NCBI GenBank assembly: GCA_947259175.1
Contig: CAMYKW010000003.1
Span: 54,719 to 118,718 of the forward strand
Direction of reading: 5' to 3'
Length of the DNA stretch: 64,000 bases
Source of the DNA: an uncultured Gammaproteobacteria bacterium
GTDB taxonomy: Bacteria > Pseudomonadota > Gammaproteobacteria > Arenicellales > JAANXG01
The position numbers and the translations under genes are program-made. This document shows, one piece after another, positions 1-9,199 of the stretch. Positions within the stretch are counted from its first letter, which is position 1, and each line of letters opens with the position of its first letter. Under the pieces are notes generated by a model. It was given only the letters and a program-made list of their open reading frames with translations. It was not told where the DNA came from and did no database searches.

Positions 1-1253
1 TCGGCACGGTCGGCGTCAAACACGACTTGACCTGTCGCGGCGCCGGGTGAGGCCGGCAAACCCTTGGCGAAGGGTTCGGCGCTATGTGTCGGATCGAGGC
101 GGGGATGCAGCAGCTGGTCCAACTGTTCCGGATCGACGCGCTGCAGGGCGTCTTCCTTGCTAATCAACCCTTGTTCCGCCATTTCCACCGCCGTGCGCAC
201 GCGTGCGGTGGCGTTCATCTTTCCGTTGCGTGTTTGCAGGCAATAAAGCGTACCGCGCTCAACGGTATACTCGAAGTCTTGCACTTCCCGATAGTGGGAT
301 TCGAGCCCAGCGCGCAGTTCCTCTAATTGCTCGTAGATCTCCGGCATCTCTATTTTCAATTCCGCTACCGCCTTGGGGGTGCGAGTCCCGGCGACGACAT
401 CCTCTCCCTGGGCGTTTGTCAGGTACTCCCCATACATGACATTCTCTCCGGTTGCCGGATTGCGGGTGAATCCGACCCCGGTTGCACCGTCGTTTCCCAT
501 GTTGCCGAACACCATCGTGCAGATATTAACCGCCGTGCCGTTCGCCATGTCCGGTGTTATGTTGAATTGTTGGCGATAATCCACCGCGCGCTTTCCCATC
601 CACGAGCCGAATACCGCCCGAGTTGCCCACTCGAGCTGTTCGTAAACATCTTGCGGGAAAGGCTTACCTGCCCGTCTGGCCACCACATCCAGGAAGGTGT
701 CCGAAATTTCTCGCAATTCCTCGGCTCCCAACTGCACGTCTGAATTGGCACCCACTCTGCGCTTTACCGCTTCGAACGGTTCGTCAAAATATTCATCGGC
801 AACACCCATTGCCACCTTGCCGAACAACTGAATCAAACGGCGGTACGCGTCGTACACGAATCGTTCGTCGTTGGTTTGCTTTATCAGTCCCTTAACCGTA
901 TCGGTGTTGAGGCCTAGGTTGAGTATGGTGTCCATCATACCCGGCATGGACAGCGCCGATCCCGAGCGCACTGAAACCAGAAGTGGATTGTCCGGATTGC
1001 CAAACCCGCGATTGGTGGCCTTCTCCAACCGAACTATGTGCTCGCGAACCTCATCTTGCATGCCAACGGGAAACGCCTGCTGCGGATCCTGAAGCGTCTC
1101 GAGGCAAGCCTCGGTAGTGACGACGAATCCCGGAGGGACCCTCAGTCCCATCTGGGTCATTTCACAGAGATTGGCCCCTTTGCCGCCCAGCAGCTTCTTA
1201 TTGCGTCCATCACCTTTATCAAAGGAGTACACCCACTTGCGGGAACTTGACAT
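1..1253 (-). CDS. ppdK: pyruvate, phosphate dikinase (5' part; 3' end outside window)
   Basis: Catalyses reversible conversion of pyruvate, ATP and phosphate to PEP, AMP and PPi in the cytoplasm. About 417 N-terminal residues of a family that usually has 870-900 are present; the gene continues beyond base 1. The start ATG (complement of 1251-1253) follows an AGGAGG ribosome site about 10 nt upstream. The protein opens with SSRKWVYSFDKGDG and LLGGKGANLCEMTQ, the PPDK/PEP-synthase nucleotide-binding signature, then has VRSGSALSMPGMMDTILNLG and FGNMGNDGATGVGFTRNP, both typical of PPDK. The last visible residues (GLPASPGAATGQVVFDADRA) begin the phosphohistidine swivel domain. A pyruvate kinase gene at 53.7 kb acts at the same node in the opposite direction. 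The assignment is secure; only the C-terminal PEP-binding barrel cannot be seen. Confidence 0.95.
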   Translation of the reverse strand, partial: MSSSRKWVYSFDKGDGRNKKLLGGKGANLCEMTQMGLRVPPGFVVTTEACLETLQDPQQAFPVGMQDEVREHIVRLEKATNRGFGNPDNPLLVSVRSGSALSMPGMMDTILNLGLNTDTVKGLIKQTNDERFVYDAYRRLIQLFGKVAMGVADEYFDEPFEAVKRRVGANSDVQLGAEELREISDTFLDVVARRAGKPFPQDVYEQLEWATRAVFGSWMGKRAVDYRQQFNITPDMANGTAVNICTMVFGNMGNDGATGVGFTRNPATGENVMYGEYLTNAQGEDVVAGTRTPKAVAELKIEMPEIYEQLEELRAGLESHYREVQDFEYTVERGTLYCLQTRNGKMNATARVRTAVEMAEQGLISKEDALQRVDPEQLDQLLHPRLDPTHSAEPFAKGLPASPGAATGQVVFDADRA

Positions 1254-1671
1254 GCTCGAGAATCCTCCTGCAAAACAAACTCATTTATAGACCGGAGTCC
1301 GTGGATCGCGCCGGCGTGCAGCTATGAATACACGCCGAAAAATCAATACTATCTTAGTTTCTTGCCCTGAGGCCCATTGCCTAATAGTAAAATGAAGTCG
1401 CTGAAAAATAGCAAGTTGCGTTTGTGACACGTAGCTCATTACTGATGCGGATCGCCAGGACCTCCGGGAACACTGCGAATCCGATGCGTACATACTCGGC
1501 ACTCACACAGGCATTTGCCCTATTTCTAAGGAAGCTCTGAATAATCCATGCCTGTATGATCAGAGCTCGAACGTCCATGTGGCGACGGAACCTCTGCAAT
1601 AGTCAGGGGTTCTTTAAATATTTCCTTTCAGTGGAATAAGACTAAAATAGTTTCGTATAAGTTAAATATCA
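1254..1671. other. intergenic region between divergent ppdK and pirin genes
   Basis: 418 bases without a supported gene. It holds the ppdK ribosome site next to base 1265 and one 84-bp MITE-like element at 1530-1613 (listed separately). The stretch just before the pirin start is AT-rich and could carry its promoter, but no convincing -35/-10 pair was found. Confidence 0.6.
1530..1613 (-). mobile_element. IS5-like MITE, long form (84 bp)
   Basis: One end reads GGAAGCTCTGAATAATCC, the other ends CAGGGGTTCT. The element aligns along its whole length with the reverse complement of the copy at 14557-14639. It is flanked by CTAA (1526-1529) and TTAA (1614-1617), both fitting the YTAR target of the IS5 group but not identical, so the duplication has decayed or arose differently. 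It is non-coding. The resemblance of the ends to IS5-group termini is from memory. Confidence 0.7.
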
Positions 1672-2361
1672 ATGATCACAGTTCGAAAAAATTACGAACG
1701 GGGCGTCACCGAGCTTGGCTGGTTACACAGCAAGCACACTTTTTCCTTCGGCGACTACTACGATCCCTGCTATAAGGGCGTGTCAGCGCTTCGTGTAATC
1801 AATGACGACGACATCGCTCCGGGGCAAGGATTTTCGACACATTCACACCAGGACATGGAGATAATCACCTATGTCACCGAAGGCGTAATCGAGCACAAGG
1901 ACAATCTGGGTAATGCACAAAAAGTAGGCGCCGGTGAGTATCAACTTGTGAGTGCAGGCACGGGAATATCGCACAGCGAATTCAACGCTTCGCAAGCCGA
2001 TCCGGCAACACTTCTGCAAATCTGGATTACGCCGCATGAATTGGGCGTCAACCCTGGCTACCAATACAAGGTATTAAACCGTGAACACGGCATACAGCTG
2101 ATCGTATCGCCGGATGGTCGCGACGATACCTTGCGTCTTCACCAGGATGCTTATTTGTATCGGATACTGCTTGGACGAAATGGCCGGGTCCTCCAGGAAC
2201 AATACGATGGACGCTCCGCTTACGTTCATGTCGTGAGCGGTGTTCTTCACGTGGAGGGAAAAATCTTAAAACAAGGGGACGGAGCGGTAGTTCAACATGT
2301 GGGTTTATTGAGACTGAGGACCGATTCGGGTACCGAGGCCCTGTTTTTCGATTTACCCTGA
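1672..2361 (+). CDS. pirin family protein (YhhW-like)
   Basis: A 229-residue bicupin of the pirin family, matching the length of bacterial YhhW-type members. The N-terminal cupin carries the metal-binding set: GFSTHSHQDMEIITYV around residues 54-69 supplies two His, and GTGISHSEFN near residue 98 supplies the further His and Glu. Family members are iron-binding cupins; some have quercetin 2,3-dioxygenase activity in vitro, but the physiological substrate is generally unknown. The C-terminal cupin is typically degenerate. The start ATG has no clear Shine-Dalgarno sequence; the leader is AT-rich. It stands alone between divergent ppdK and a convergent membrane protein, so context does not identify its substrate. 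Family assignment is firm; enzymatic activity is inference. Confidence 0.9.
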   Translation: MITVRKNYERGVTELGWLHSKHTFSFGDYYDPCYKGVSALRVINDDDIAPGQGFSTHSHQDMEIITYVTEGVIEHKDNLGNAQKVGAGEYQLVSAGTGISHSEFNASQADPATLLQIWITPHELGVNPGYQYKVLNREHGIQLIVSPDGRDDTLRLHQDAYLYRILLGRNGRVLQEQYDGRSAYVHVVSGVLHVEGKILKQGDGAVVQHVGLLRLRTDSGTEALFFDLP

Positions 2362-2466
2362 GCAATCATGGGCATCGCCCTGCATTCGAAACAACGATCA
2401 CCGATAATCGTCACGAGAGCGATGGATCTCGAATTCTTGGGCGAGTCGGAGACAATTCCGCAGGCG

Positions 2467-3282
2467 CTATTTCGAATGACTCGAAACTGCGTCGACGCGA
2501 CGGCGCTTGACCAGCGCCAGGACCATTAACAAGGCGCCCAGGGAAGCAAATAAGTGTTTAACGGAATGTCCGCTGATGAATCCCAAGATTTGAAACACAG
2601 CCGAATCGTATTGCTCGGCGATTTTAGACGCCGCATACGCTCCTAGAATCAACCAGATATACCCGCCCTTGGTAAACCTCGATGAGTAAAGCACCAGGAT
2701 GATCGGTATCAGCACCATCGGTAGAAACTGTACGAGGCCATACGGCCTTAAATCCCCCACTCCCTTCGCCTCGGTCACGTACCAGTAAACCACCGAACAC
2801 AGACCGATCACCAATACCGGCGCGAGGAGCCTGTTTCCAGCGCGAATAGATATATGTTCACCTACCATAGCGGATAGAAAGGCCATAAACGCCACAGTCA
2901 TCGGCAATCTATCCCACAACAGCGTATGTGTAGACGGGTTTAAGTGGTAATAAGCTGATCCAAATCCAACCAACAGGATCCCGAAAAAGAAGATGCGATA
3001 AGCCGATTTAAGTTCAGGTAAACCGCCGTCGGGCATGCGCGGCTGCAAGATATAAAGGCCCAGGGTGCCCGCGACAATAAACGGTATATTCGTGGCGACA
3101 TTCCAAAAATTGTTAATACCGAATATACGGCGCTGATCCACGAAGTGGTGATAGCTGGGGTCTTGCGCAATCCGCGGAACGAAAAACATCGCGACGATAG
3201 CTACCAGGACAACAACCAGAATAACGATGAGCCTGGCGTCAACCCGCCTCGACTTGGACATCGTAAGACGGTCCACGGTCAT
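2467..3282 (-). CDS. CREST/alkaline ceramidase-like membrane hydrolase
   Basis: A 271-residue integral membrane protein with about seven predicted hydrophobic helices. It carries the conserved polar residues of the CREST superfamily (alkaline ceramidase, PAQR, Per1): a Ser-X3-His pair in GFGSAYYHLNPS (about residues 103-114) followed by WDRLPMTVAFM with the Asp, and a C-terminal HSVKH pair near residue 244. In this superfamily these residues bind zinc and hydrolyse amide bonds of lipids. The motifs are seen directly; hydrolase activity and substrate are inferred, and ceramide itself is uncertain in a bacterium. The start at 3282 has GGAAT upstream; an alternative ATG lies seven codons in (3261). 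A small unknown gene precedes it on the same strand, 72 bases away. Confidence 0.75.
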   Translation of the reverse strand: MTVDRLTMSKSRRVDARLIVILVVVLVAIVAMFFVPRIAQDPSYHHFVDQRRIFGINNFWNVATNIPFIVAGTLGLYILQPRMPDGGLPELKSAYRIFFFGILLVGFGSAYYHLNPSTHTLLWDRLPMTVAFMAFLSAMVGEHISIRAGNRLLAPVLVIGLCSVVYWYVTEAKGVGDLRPYGLVQFLPMVLIPIILVLYSSRFTKGGYIWLILGAYAASKIAEQYDSAVFQILGFISGHSVKHLFASLGALLMVLALVKRRRVDAVSSHSK

Positions 3283-3353
3283 TTCATTCCAGATATTCTA
3301 ATGAAGTTAAACGCATATTCATTCCGTGACCAAGTGTGTTATTTGAGTATTCA

Positions 3354-3764
3354 TCAATCGACGGCCGGCGGCTCGTATACCGCTCTTGCCGACTCCCGGG
3401 ACACCACGTGCAAATGCACCCGCTCATCTTCGTCAACGCGATTTTCGCAAACCTTATTGATCGCGGAAGCGATCGCTTCACGGTTTCCCGTGCACACCAC
3501 GGCACGGAAGCGATTGAATCCGCGCCGATCGCGCTCTTCCATACCACCACGCAAGATGAGTGGTAGATCTCGCTCAACTACAGCGGGGTCGTCGGTAAGC
3601 AGAAGATGAATCAACAACCTCTCGCCGACCTCAATTTTCGATATGCCACTTTGGCAGTATCGAACGGATTCGTTTGTCCGGCTTGTTACGTGGTTGAACA
3701 CTTCGTCCGGACAGGTACAACCCAGTGCACCCTTGACGAAGTCTATTACCCCTGGTCGGTTCAC
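3354..3764 (-). CDS. conserved-looking hypothetical protein with CxC motif
   Basis: A soluble 136-residue protein that I do not recognise. The N-terminus contains FVKGALGCTCPDEVF (residues 9-23), with two cysteines one residue apart followed by Pro-Asp-Glu, and further Cys at about 37, 89 and 105, suggesting metal or redox binding. The rest alternates strands and helices, for example RFRAVVCTGNREAIASAIN. No signal peptide or membrane segment. It lies between two membrane-protein genes on the same strand (53 bases after the upstream gene, 72 bases before the next), so the three could be co-transcribed. It might be a small ferredoxin-like or thioredoxin-like protein, but that is a guess. Confidence 0.55.
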   Translation of the reverse strand: MNRPGVIDFVKGALGCTCPDEVFNHVTSRTNESVRYCQSGISKIEVGERLLIHLLLTDDPAVVERDLPLILRGGMEERDRRGFNRFRAVVCTGNREAIASAINKVCENRVDEDERVHLHVVSRESARAVYEPPAVD

Positions 3765-3816
3765 TCTGCGCTCCTTTTCGCATGCGTCTATCGGTTAAGC
3801 GGCGCAATCCGACGTC

Positions 3817-4308
3817 CTAACCGAGATACTCTCTGTTTACCAATTTCTCACTGTTTTTCAATCGCCTGCCAATCAACACGAGCACACCGTAGATGGATCC
3901 CGAGACAACGATCAAATATCCGGGTAACACCGCAAAGATGAGTGAAGATATTGGTGTGGGATTCTGGCGCATGGCATCGCCATAATGGCCATAAAGCCAT
4001 ATGGCCATAAGCACGGTGAGAACGGAGATCGCCAGTGCCGCCACTTCCAGAATCACCGAACCTGTCCCGCGCGGCACCAATGCGCTCAACCTTGCCAATA
4101 AAACATAGGGCGAAACGGTAAGTCCGACACCAATGACTATCGCGACCACTTCGAGCAACAACCAGGTAAACGACAATACGAAACCCGATTCCGATCCGAG
4201 CACGAATACATCGGTGGCCCATCGGGACAGTAAAATCAACACCACCACAGCCCCAAGCGACAATACGCCCAACTCGATTTTTCTAAGACTGATCGTTCTG
4301 CGTTCCAT
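3817..4308 (-). CDS. small four-helix membrane protein, unknown
   Basis: A 163-residue protein with four strongly hydrophobic stretches: about residues 13-30, 42-68, 83-106 and 121-146. The N-terminus (MERRTISLRKIELG) is basic and probably cytoplasmic. No catalytic motif was found and the family is not recognised. Head-to-tail order with the neighbouring small genes on the minus strand suggests a transcriptional unit running from 4892 to 2467, but spacing of 50-75 bases makes this uncertain. Confidence 0.5.
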   Translation of the reverse strand: MERRTISLRKIELGVLSLGAVVVLILLSRWATDVFVLGSESGFVLSFTWLLLEVVAIVIGVGLTVSPYVLLARLSALVPRGTGSVILEVAALAISVLTVLMAIWLYGHYGDAMRQNPTPISSLIFAVLPGYLIVVSGSIYGVLVLIGRRLKNSEKLVNREYLG

Positions 4309-4379
4309 TATTTCAGACGGGTTTACCAGGGTAACTTCGGCACGAAGGATCGATACCGTCCGCGCGGTGGCGGATCTCG

Positions 4380-4892
4380 CTAGTCATTGTCGTGCTTCGC
4401 GCTTCTCACCAGTGCTAGAGCACTCTGGTAATCCTCCCAAGGCATTACATCGATGATGACCTTATATTCAAACCCGATGTCCGCCGCGCGCAATTCGTAA
4501 AACTCCGAGCTCAAATAGTGTTTACCGCGTCTCAACTCTAGTTTCGCGGGATAACATTCAATTTCGCTATAGTTATTCGGATCGGACAGGCGTATTAGTT
4601 GTGAAATACACTCATGCAGGGATACGCATTTGTAGGTCCCGTCCTTCTTCCGGAAGTGTTCATTGGCATATTCAATCGCTTTCTCATTCCCGTAATGAGA
4701 CAAAATCACCACTTTCTCGTGTTGAATATAACGATGAAACTGCGGGTAGATTTCCTCAGGCTTGAGTATCTCCGGTTTGTGCTTGAAGGAAATATGGAAA
4801 GACACAATCGTCGACAAGTTCGAAATGACTTTTGCCATTTCTTCACGGTCCCAATATAAACTGATTTCCATCGCTTTCTTTTTCGTTTTCAT
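4380..4892 (-). CDS. hypothetical protein, unrecognised
   Basis: A soluble 170-residue protein, rich in Lys, Glu and Tyr, without signal peptide or membrane segment. Features include YWDREEMAKVISNLSTIVSF near residues 13-32, VVILSHYGNEKAIEYANEHF near 61-80, and a C-terminal FEYKVIIDVMPWEDYQSAL. The alternation suggests an alpha/beta fold, but I recognise no family. The local sequence is visibly more AT-rich than most genes in this window and a short MITE lies 60 bases upstream, so acquisition by transfer is possible. The start could be Met1 (4892) or Met8 (4871). Confidence 0.45.
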   Translation of the reverse strand: MKTKKKAMEISLYWDREEMAKVISNLSTIVSFHISFKHKPEILKPEEIYPQFHRYIQHEKVVILSHYGNEKAIEYANEHFRKKDGTYKCVSLHECISQLIRLSDPNNYSEIECYPAKLELRRGKHYLSSEFYELRAADIGFEYKVIIDVMPWEDYQSALALVRSAKHDND

Positions 4893-4948
4893 CTTAGAAT
4901 TACGAGATAACTAATTGATCAAATCAATCACGATAATTCGCTGTATAT

Positions 4949-4981
4949 TTAGGGAAGCTCTGACAATCAGAGGTTCCTTAG
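4949..4981. mobile_element. IS5-like MITE, short form (25 bp) with TTAG target duplication
   Basis: The 25-bp core at 4953-4977 is an almost perfect palindrome: GGAAGCTCTGA, then CAA, then TCAGAGGTTCC, with one mismatch. It is flanked on both sides by TTAG (4949-4952 and 4978-4981), a perfect 4-bp duplication matching the YTAR target of IS5-group elements. It is an internal-deletion form of the 83-84-bp copies at 1530 and 14557. Confidence 0.75.
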
Positions 4982-5099
4982 AAACCGTCGGAACTCTTTA
5001 CAGCCAACAGTCCTGATTGGATAAACAAGATTACGAAAATTCGTAAGCGCTGTACATTACGGGATTCCCGGCCGAACACATGGCGGTCGCCGCCAGCGT

Positions 5100-6086
5100 T
5101 CAACTGATATCAACGATTACCGCACCGGAAGACCCGCCGCGTTCAATGGATTCATGAGCTTTCGCGATGTCCTCCAGAGGATATATTTCCGCAACACGAT
5201 GAATAAAGCGGTCGTTCTCAAGATAGTCGGTGATGTGCGTCGTAGCTTGCCGCTTCGCCGACTCGGGCATGTTGTACACGAGAATCAGGCGGATGGCGAT
5301 ATTTTGAAACATCATCGGATAGAACGGGATTTTGGGTTCCGGCGATTGAGTCGAAGAGTACGTGGTAATTGTGCCTCCGGTCTTCAGCACCTTGAGACTG
5401 GTTTCGAGATTTACTCCAAACTCGACGTCCACAACCTGATCAACTCCTACTCCGCCGGTTAGTTCCATTACGCTGTCTGCCACGTCTTGCCGACGGAAAT
5501 TGATGACATGGTCGGCACCGGCGTCCGCCACGGCAACCGTATGCTCGCTGTTTCCCACAGTGGCGATCACTCTGGCGCCTTCCCATTTGGCCCATTGCAC
5601 CGCGTAGTGCCCTACCCTTCCGGATGCACCGGTGATCAACAAGGTGCGTCCCTCAACCATCCCGTCCGCAAACACCGCTCGATGGGCGGTCATCGCCGGT
5701 ATGCCAAGACACGCGCCAATCTCAAAACTGATTTTCTCGGGCAATTTCACCGCGCGCTGCGCCGGCAGGGCTACGAATTGCGCCGCGGTGCCAAAACGCC
5801 TTTGATATTGCGCCTGATAAACCCAGACACGCTCACCCATTCGCGCCTTGGATACCCCGGGACCGACAGCGTCGATAACGCCCGCACCATCGCTGTGGGG
5901 AATTACCGCACCTGTCTCCAGGCCTGCCGGCTGTGCTCCGGCGCGTTTTTTTACATCGGAAGGATTAACCGCCGAGGCATACAATCGAACCCGGACTTCG
6001 TTCGACCGGGGCATCGGTGTGTCCCATTCTCCCACCGCCAGCACTTCATGGGCGGGACCGGGCCGTTCGAACCATGCTGCTTGCAT
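5100..6086 (-). CDS. NADPH:quinone reductase-like MDR oxidoreductase
   Basis: A 328-residue medium-chain dehydrogenase/reductase of the zinc-free quinone oxidoreductase class. The N-terminal GroES-like domain has VRVRLYASAVNPSDVKKRAG (about 31-50) and IPHSDGAGVIDAVG (62-75); the Rossmann part carries GASGRVGHYAVQWAK (about 153-167) for the dinucleotide phosphate. The structural-zinc cysteine cluster of alcohol dehydrogenases is absent. Members reduce quinones or conjugated carbonyls with NADPH; the substrate cannot be read from sequence. It stands alone, divergent from the Ycf46-like ATPase gene at 6350. Some dehydrogenase subfamilies are close, so the exact EC is open. Confidence 0.85.
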   Translation of the reverse strand: MQAAWFERPGPAHEVLAVGEWDTPMPRSNEVRVRLYASAVNPSDVKKRAGAQPAGLETGAVIPHSDGAGVIDAVGPGVSKARMGERVWVYQAQYQRRFGTAAQFVALPAQRAVKLPEKISFEIGACLGIPAMTAHRAVFADGMVEGRTLLITGASGRVGHYAVQWAKWEGARVIATVGNSEHTVAVADAGADHVINFRRQDVADSVMELTGGVGVDQVVDVEFGVNLETSLKVLKTGGTITTYSSTQSPEPKIPFYPMMFQNIAIRLILVYNMPESAKRQATTHITDYLENDRFIHRVAEIYPLEDIAKAHESIERGGSSGAVIVDIS

Positions 6087-6349
6087 CAGTTTTTACTCGT
6101 TGAATTCGAAATCACGTCTTGCTTATGGATACATCGCACTATGATACCTCACCAGGCGCACAGACATCTCCCGCTTGGCGGATGTATTTACCGTAGCGGT
6201 ACGCCCTGTTGCGACGCATTGCCGGATGTCGCTTCCCGATCTAAGCTATACTGCACAAGAATCAATAAATAATCCGCGCGTGACGTTCTTGCCACCTGGA
6301 CGTCTAGTCCAAGAACACGGTTTGATCCTGGAGACATTGTAATTTAAAC

Positions 6350-7849
6350 ATGTGGGAACCCGTTAAATCAGCTACTGCTGAGATTACCAGAGCGATTTCG
6401 TCTCAGTACCCTTTGATCTACTTGATCAGTTGGGAAGAAGAACGTCTCGAAAAGATGTTGCAATCGGTCTCTGAAGCACACTATGGGGATGATCGACAAT
6501 TAATTCTGTGGACCGCGGCACGCGGGTTTCACACAAAACAAAAAGACCTGGATGATCTAAAAGATCCACAGAAGGCGCTGCAACACATCGCCGATACCAA
6601 CAGCAATGCCATCTATTTCATGAAGGATCTCCCGACATATCTGGAGAGCGACAAGTCGCTGGTGCGGGCTGTTCGCGACTCGTACCACCGGTTGCTGCAC
6701 CGCGACACCTTTGTGGTCTTTTCACATCCATCGCCAAGGGTTCCTGATGAGCTAAAAAAGGAAGTGTTTTTAATCGAGATCGGGCTACCCGGAGAACAGG
6801 AGATTCTTGACTACCTGAATGTACTCACCAAGGAAACACAGCTCAGTGAGCCGATTCCGCAGGACCTGGCTTTCAAGTGGGCATCGGCTATGCGGGGGAT
6901 GGCTCTGAATGAAGTGAGACATCTGATGCTGCGCCTGATCAAGGAAAACAATCTCGAATTGGACGTCGCAATCGAAGAGATCCACAAGGAAAAAGCCCAG
7001 TTATTACTCAAGGAAAGCTGTCTGCGGGTTGTGCCCGAGAGGTTCGACATGGATCAGATCGGTGGACTCGAGAATCTCAAGGAATGGGTGCTGGCGCGCA
7101 AACACCTGTTTACCAGAGAGGCTTACGATGCGGGCATACCGTTGCCATCCGGTGTTCTGTTCATGGGTGTGAGCGGGTGCGGGAAGAGCCTGGCTGCAAA
7201 AACCATCGCCGCGGCCTGGGACGTGCAGCTGGTTCGATTAGATATGAACTTGATTCTTTCGGGTGTCTACGGATCACCGGAGTTTGCCTTTGATCGCGCT
7301 CTCCGCGTTGCCGAAAGTGTTTCCCCCGTGGTGTTGTGGATCGACGAAATCGAAAACGCGTTTGGTTACGACGACGATTCCTCAAGCCGGGGCAATATAA
7401 ATATCTTTTCGAGTTTCCTCACGTGGATGCAGGAAAAGCCGGCTTCAGTGTTCGTTGCCGCAACCGCCAACAGGATTCAGAGACTTCCGGCCGAAATGAT
7501 TAGAAAGGGCCGTTTTGATCAACTGTTTTTTCTCGACCTTCCCACGGAAAAGGAACGCGAACAAATATTCCGCATACACATCGAACATAATGGTGGAAAC
7601 CTGGAGGAATTCGACCTCGGCGTCCTCGCCACCCTTACCAAGGGCCGTTCTGGCGCTGAAATCGAGCAAGCCGTGAAGGCGGCGCGTGTTGATGCATTCG
7701 CGGACAAAAGAACGTTTACGCAGCGCGACATCTCCCGTAACAGCAGTCAGATGGTGCCGCTCTCTGAAACCATGCATGAACAGATCAAGCAACTGCGGGA
7801 TTGGTCATACAACAGGGCCACAACGGCATCAAAGACTGAACGTCGATAG
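6350..7849 (+). CDS. AAA+ ATPase of the Ycf46 type
   Basis: A 499-residue AAA+ protein. The N-terminal 240 residues contain SSQYPLIYLISWEEERLEKM (about 18-37), characteristic of the cyanobacterial/plastid Ycf46 family and its proteobacterial relatives. The ATPase core has Walker A GVSGCGKSLAAKT (about 272-284), Walker B VVLWIDEIENAF (about 327-338) and an arginine-finger region RKGRFDQLFFLDLP (about 386-399), then a C-terminal lid. Ycf46 in cyanobacteria has been linked to CO2 utilisation; what it does in proteobacteria is not settled. The start ATG follows GGAGAC. It is single in context, convergent with the panE-like gene. Family firm, function unknown. Confidence 0.85.
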   Translation: MWEPVKSATAEITRAISSQYPLIYLISWEEERLEKMLQSVSEAHYGDDRQLILWTAARGFHTKQKDLDDLKDPQKALQHIADTNSNAIYFMKDLPTYLESDKSLVRAVRDSYHRLLHRDTFVVFSHPSPRVPDELKKEVFLIEIGLPGEQEILDYLNVLTKETQLSEPIPQDLAFKWASAMRGMALNEVRHLMLRLIKENNLELDVAIEEIHKEKAQLLLKESCLRVVPERFDMDQIGGLENLKEWVLARKHLFTREAYDAGIPLPSGVLFMGVSGCGKSLAAKTIAAAWDVQLVRLDMNLILSGVYGSPEFAFDRALRVAESVSPVVLWIDEIENAFGYDDDSSSRGNINIFSSFLTWMQEKPASVFVAATANRIQRLPAEMIRKGRFDQLFFLDLPTEKEREQIFRIHIEHNGGNLEEFDLGVLATLTKGRSGAEIEQAVKAARVDAFADKRTFTQRDISRNSSQMVPLSETMHEQIKQLRDWSYNRATTASKTERR

Positions 7850-7877
7850 CGAATCGAATTGCCGGCGCCGGTGGTGG

Positions 7878-8891
7878 TTACGGATTAAGCGGTTGTCCCT
7901 TGATGTAAATTCCCTCCTCCCCCATCGTCTTGGCCAGCAGCTTGACGCAGGCATACATCGCGGTCAAATGCGGGACCGGCGTAGCAGTCATCTCGCCTAA
8001 CTCCACCACAGCTCCGATCAATGCGTCGGTCTCAATCGCCTTACCCAACTCGACATCCTGCAGCATGGAGGTTTTGTGCTTGCCGACTTTTTCCGCGCCA
8101 GCGATACGCTTTTCCAGGGGTACGCGAAACGTTATCCCCAGTTTATTGGCGATCGTCTGTGCCTCGGTCATCATCATCTCAGCAAGATGGCGGGTGAGAG
8201 GATACTGGCAGATATCCACCAGGGTAGAATGCGTTAACGCACTGATTGGGTTGAAGGTCAGATTGCCCCAAGCCTTGAGCCAGATCTCCGATCGAATATC
8301 GGGCAGAATCGGAGACTTGAACCCGGCCGCGATAAACATCTCGGATATCTTTTTTGCGCGTTCGCTTTCCGTACCATCGAGTTCTCCAATGGGATAGCGG
8401 ATGCCTTCAATATGGCGTATCACCCCCGGTTCTGCGATCTCCGCGGCCGGGTATGCAATGCACCCGACAATTCTTTCCGGCTCGATATTGGCGGCTATCG
8501 TGCCGTCAGGATCAACTGCCGTTATTCGTTGACCTTCGTGCTCTCCAGGGTGACGTTGAAAATACCACCACGGAATCCCGTTTTGGGTGGTTATGACCAC
8601 GGTATCAGGCTCAAACAAAGCGGGTAACTGATGGGCGATGGGCGCAATCTGGTGCGCCTTAACCGCGAGAATAACGATATCCTGCGGGCCCGCCTGCTCG
8701 ATGTTATCGGTTGCCCTCACGTTGGTCGCTACATGCTCGGTACCGTCATTCATGATCAACTTCAGGCCACGCTCGTTGATTGCTTTGAGATGTGCGCCGC
8801 GGGCAATCAGGGTAACCTCCTGTTCCGTCAAAGCGAGTTTGACACCCAGCATTCCGCCTATGGCACCGGCACCGACTACGCATACTCTCAT
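7878..8891 (-). CDS. panE: 2-dehydropantoate 2-reductase family protein
   Basis: A 337-residue ApbA/PanE-family ketoacid reductase. It begins with a glycine-rich NADP loop (VVGAGAIGGMLG, residues 5-16). The catalytic and substrate residues are visible in WLKAWGNLTFNP: Lys206 with Asn210 and Asn214 at family spacing. In pantothenate synthesis PanE reduces ketopantoate to pantoate with NADPH. A short insertion around NGIPWWYFQRHPGEHEG (104-120) marks a subfamily that includes many paralogues of undefined substrate, so the panE symbol is tentative. No other pantothenate gene lies nearby. The next upstream gene on the strand is aceK, 308 bases away. Confidence 0.8.
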   Translation of the reverse strand: MRVCVVGAGAIGGMLGVKLALTEQEVTLIARGAHLKAINERGLKLIMNDGTEHVATNVRATDNIEQAGPQDIVILAVKAHQIAPIAHQLPALFEPDTVVITTQNGIPWWYFQRHPGEHEGQRITAVDPDGTIAANIEPERIVGCIAYPAAEIAEPGVIRHIEGIRYPIGELDGTESERAKKISEMFIAAGFKSPILPDIRSEIWLKAWGNLTFNPISALTHSTLVDICQYPLTRHLAEMMMTEAQTIANKLGITFRVPLEKRIAGAEKVGKHKTSMLQDVELGKAIETDALIGAVVELGEMTATPVPHLTAMYACVKLLAKTMGEEGIYIKGQPLNP

Positions 8892-9199
8892 GATTGATCC
8901 TCGACGTGATTTTAAGATGATTTATGACAAGCAGTTTTCGACGACCCGCTACGCTGCCCACGTGCGGCGTCACCGTAGCTCACAGTGCAGCATTTTATTG
9001 AGGTCAAAATGCATTAAATAATAAGTATTACAATGCCAAGTATTAAATTAATTGATGGAGTCGGCACGCAGGGTACTGCTCAGCGCCCCATCAATGCTGC
9101 TGCGAGACGAAATCAGCACTGACGCCTAATCGTTCGCCAGCAAAGACGTAGCCCCTGTTTCGGGTGTCTTTCGTGGGTGTTGCCGGCATTGGTGACGAT
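8892..9199. other. intergenic region between aceK and panE-like gene
   Basis: 308 bases on the minus strand downstream of aceK and upstream of the panE-like gene. It contains an AT-rich run around 8995-9055 that may hold the panE-like promoter. No tRNA, convincing terminator or MITE copy was seen. Confidence 0.5.
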
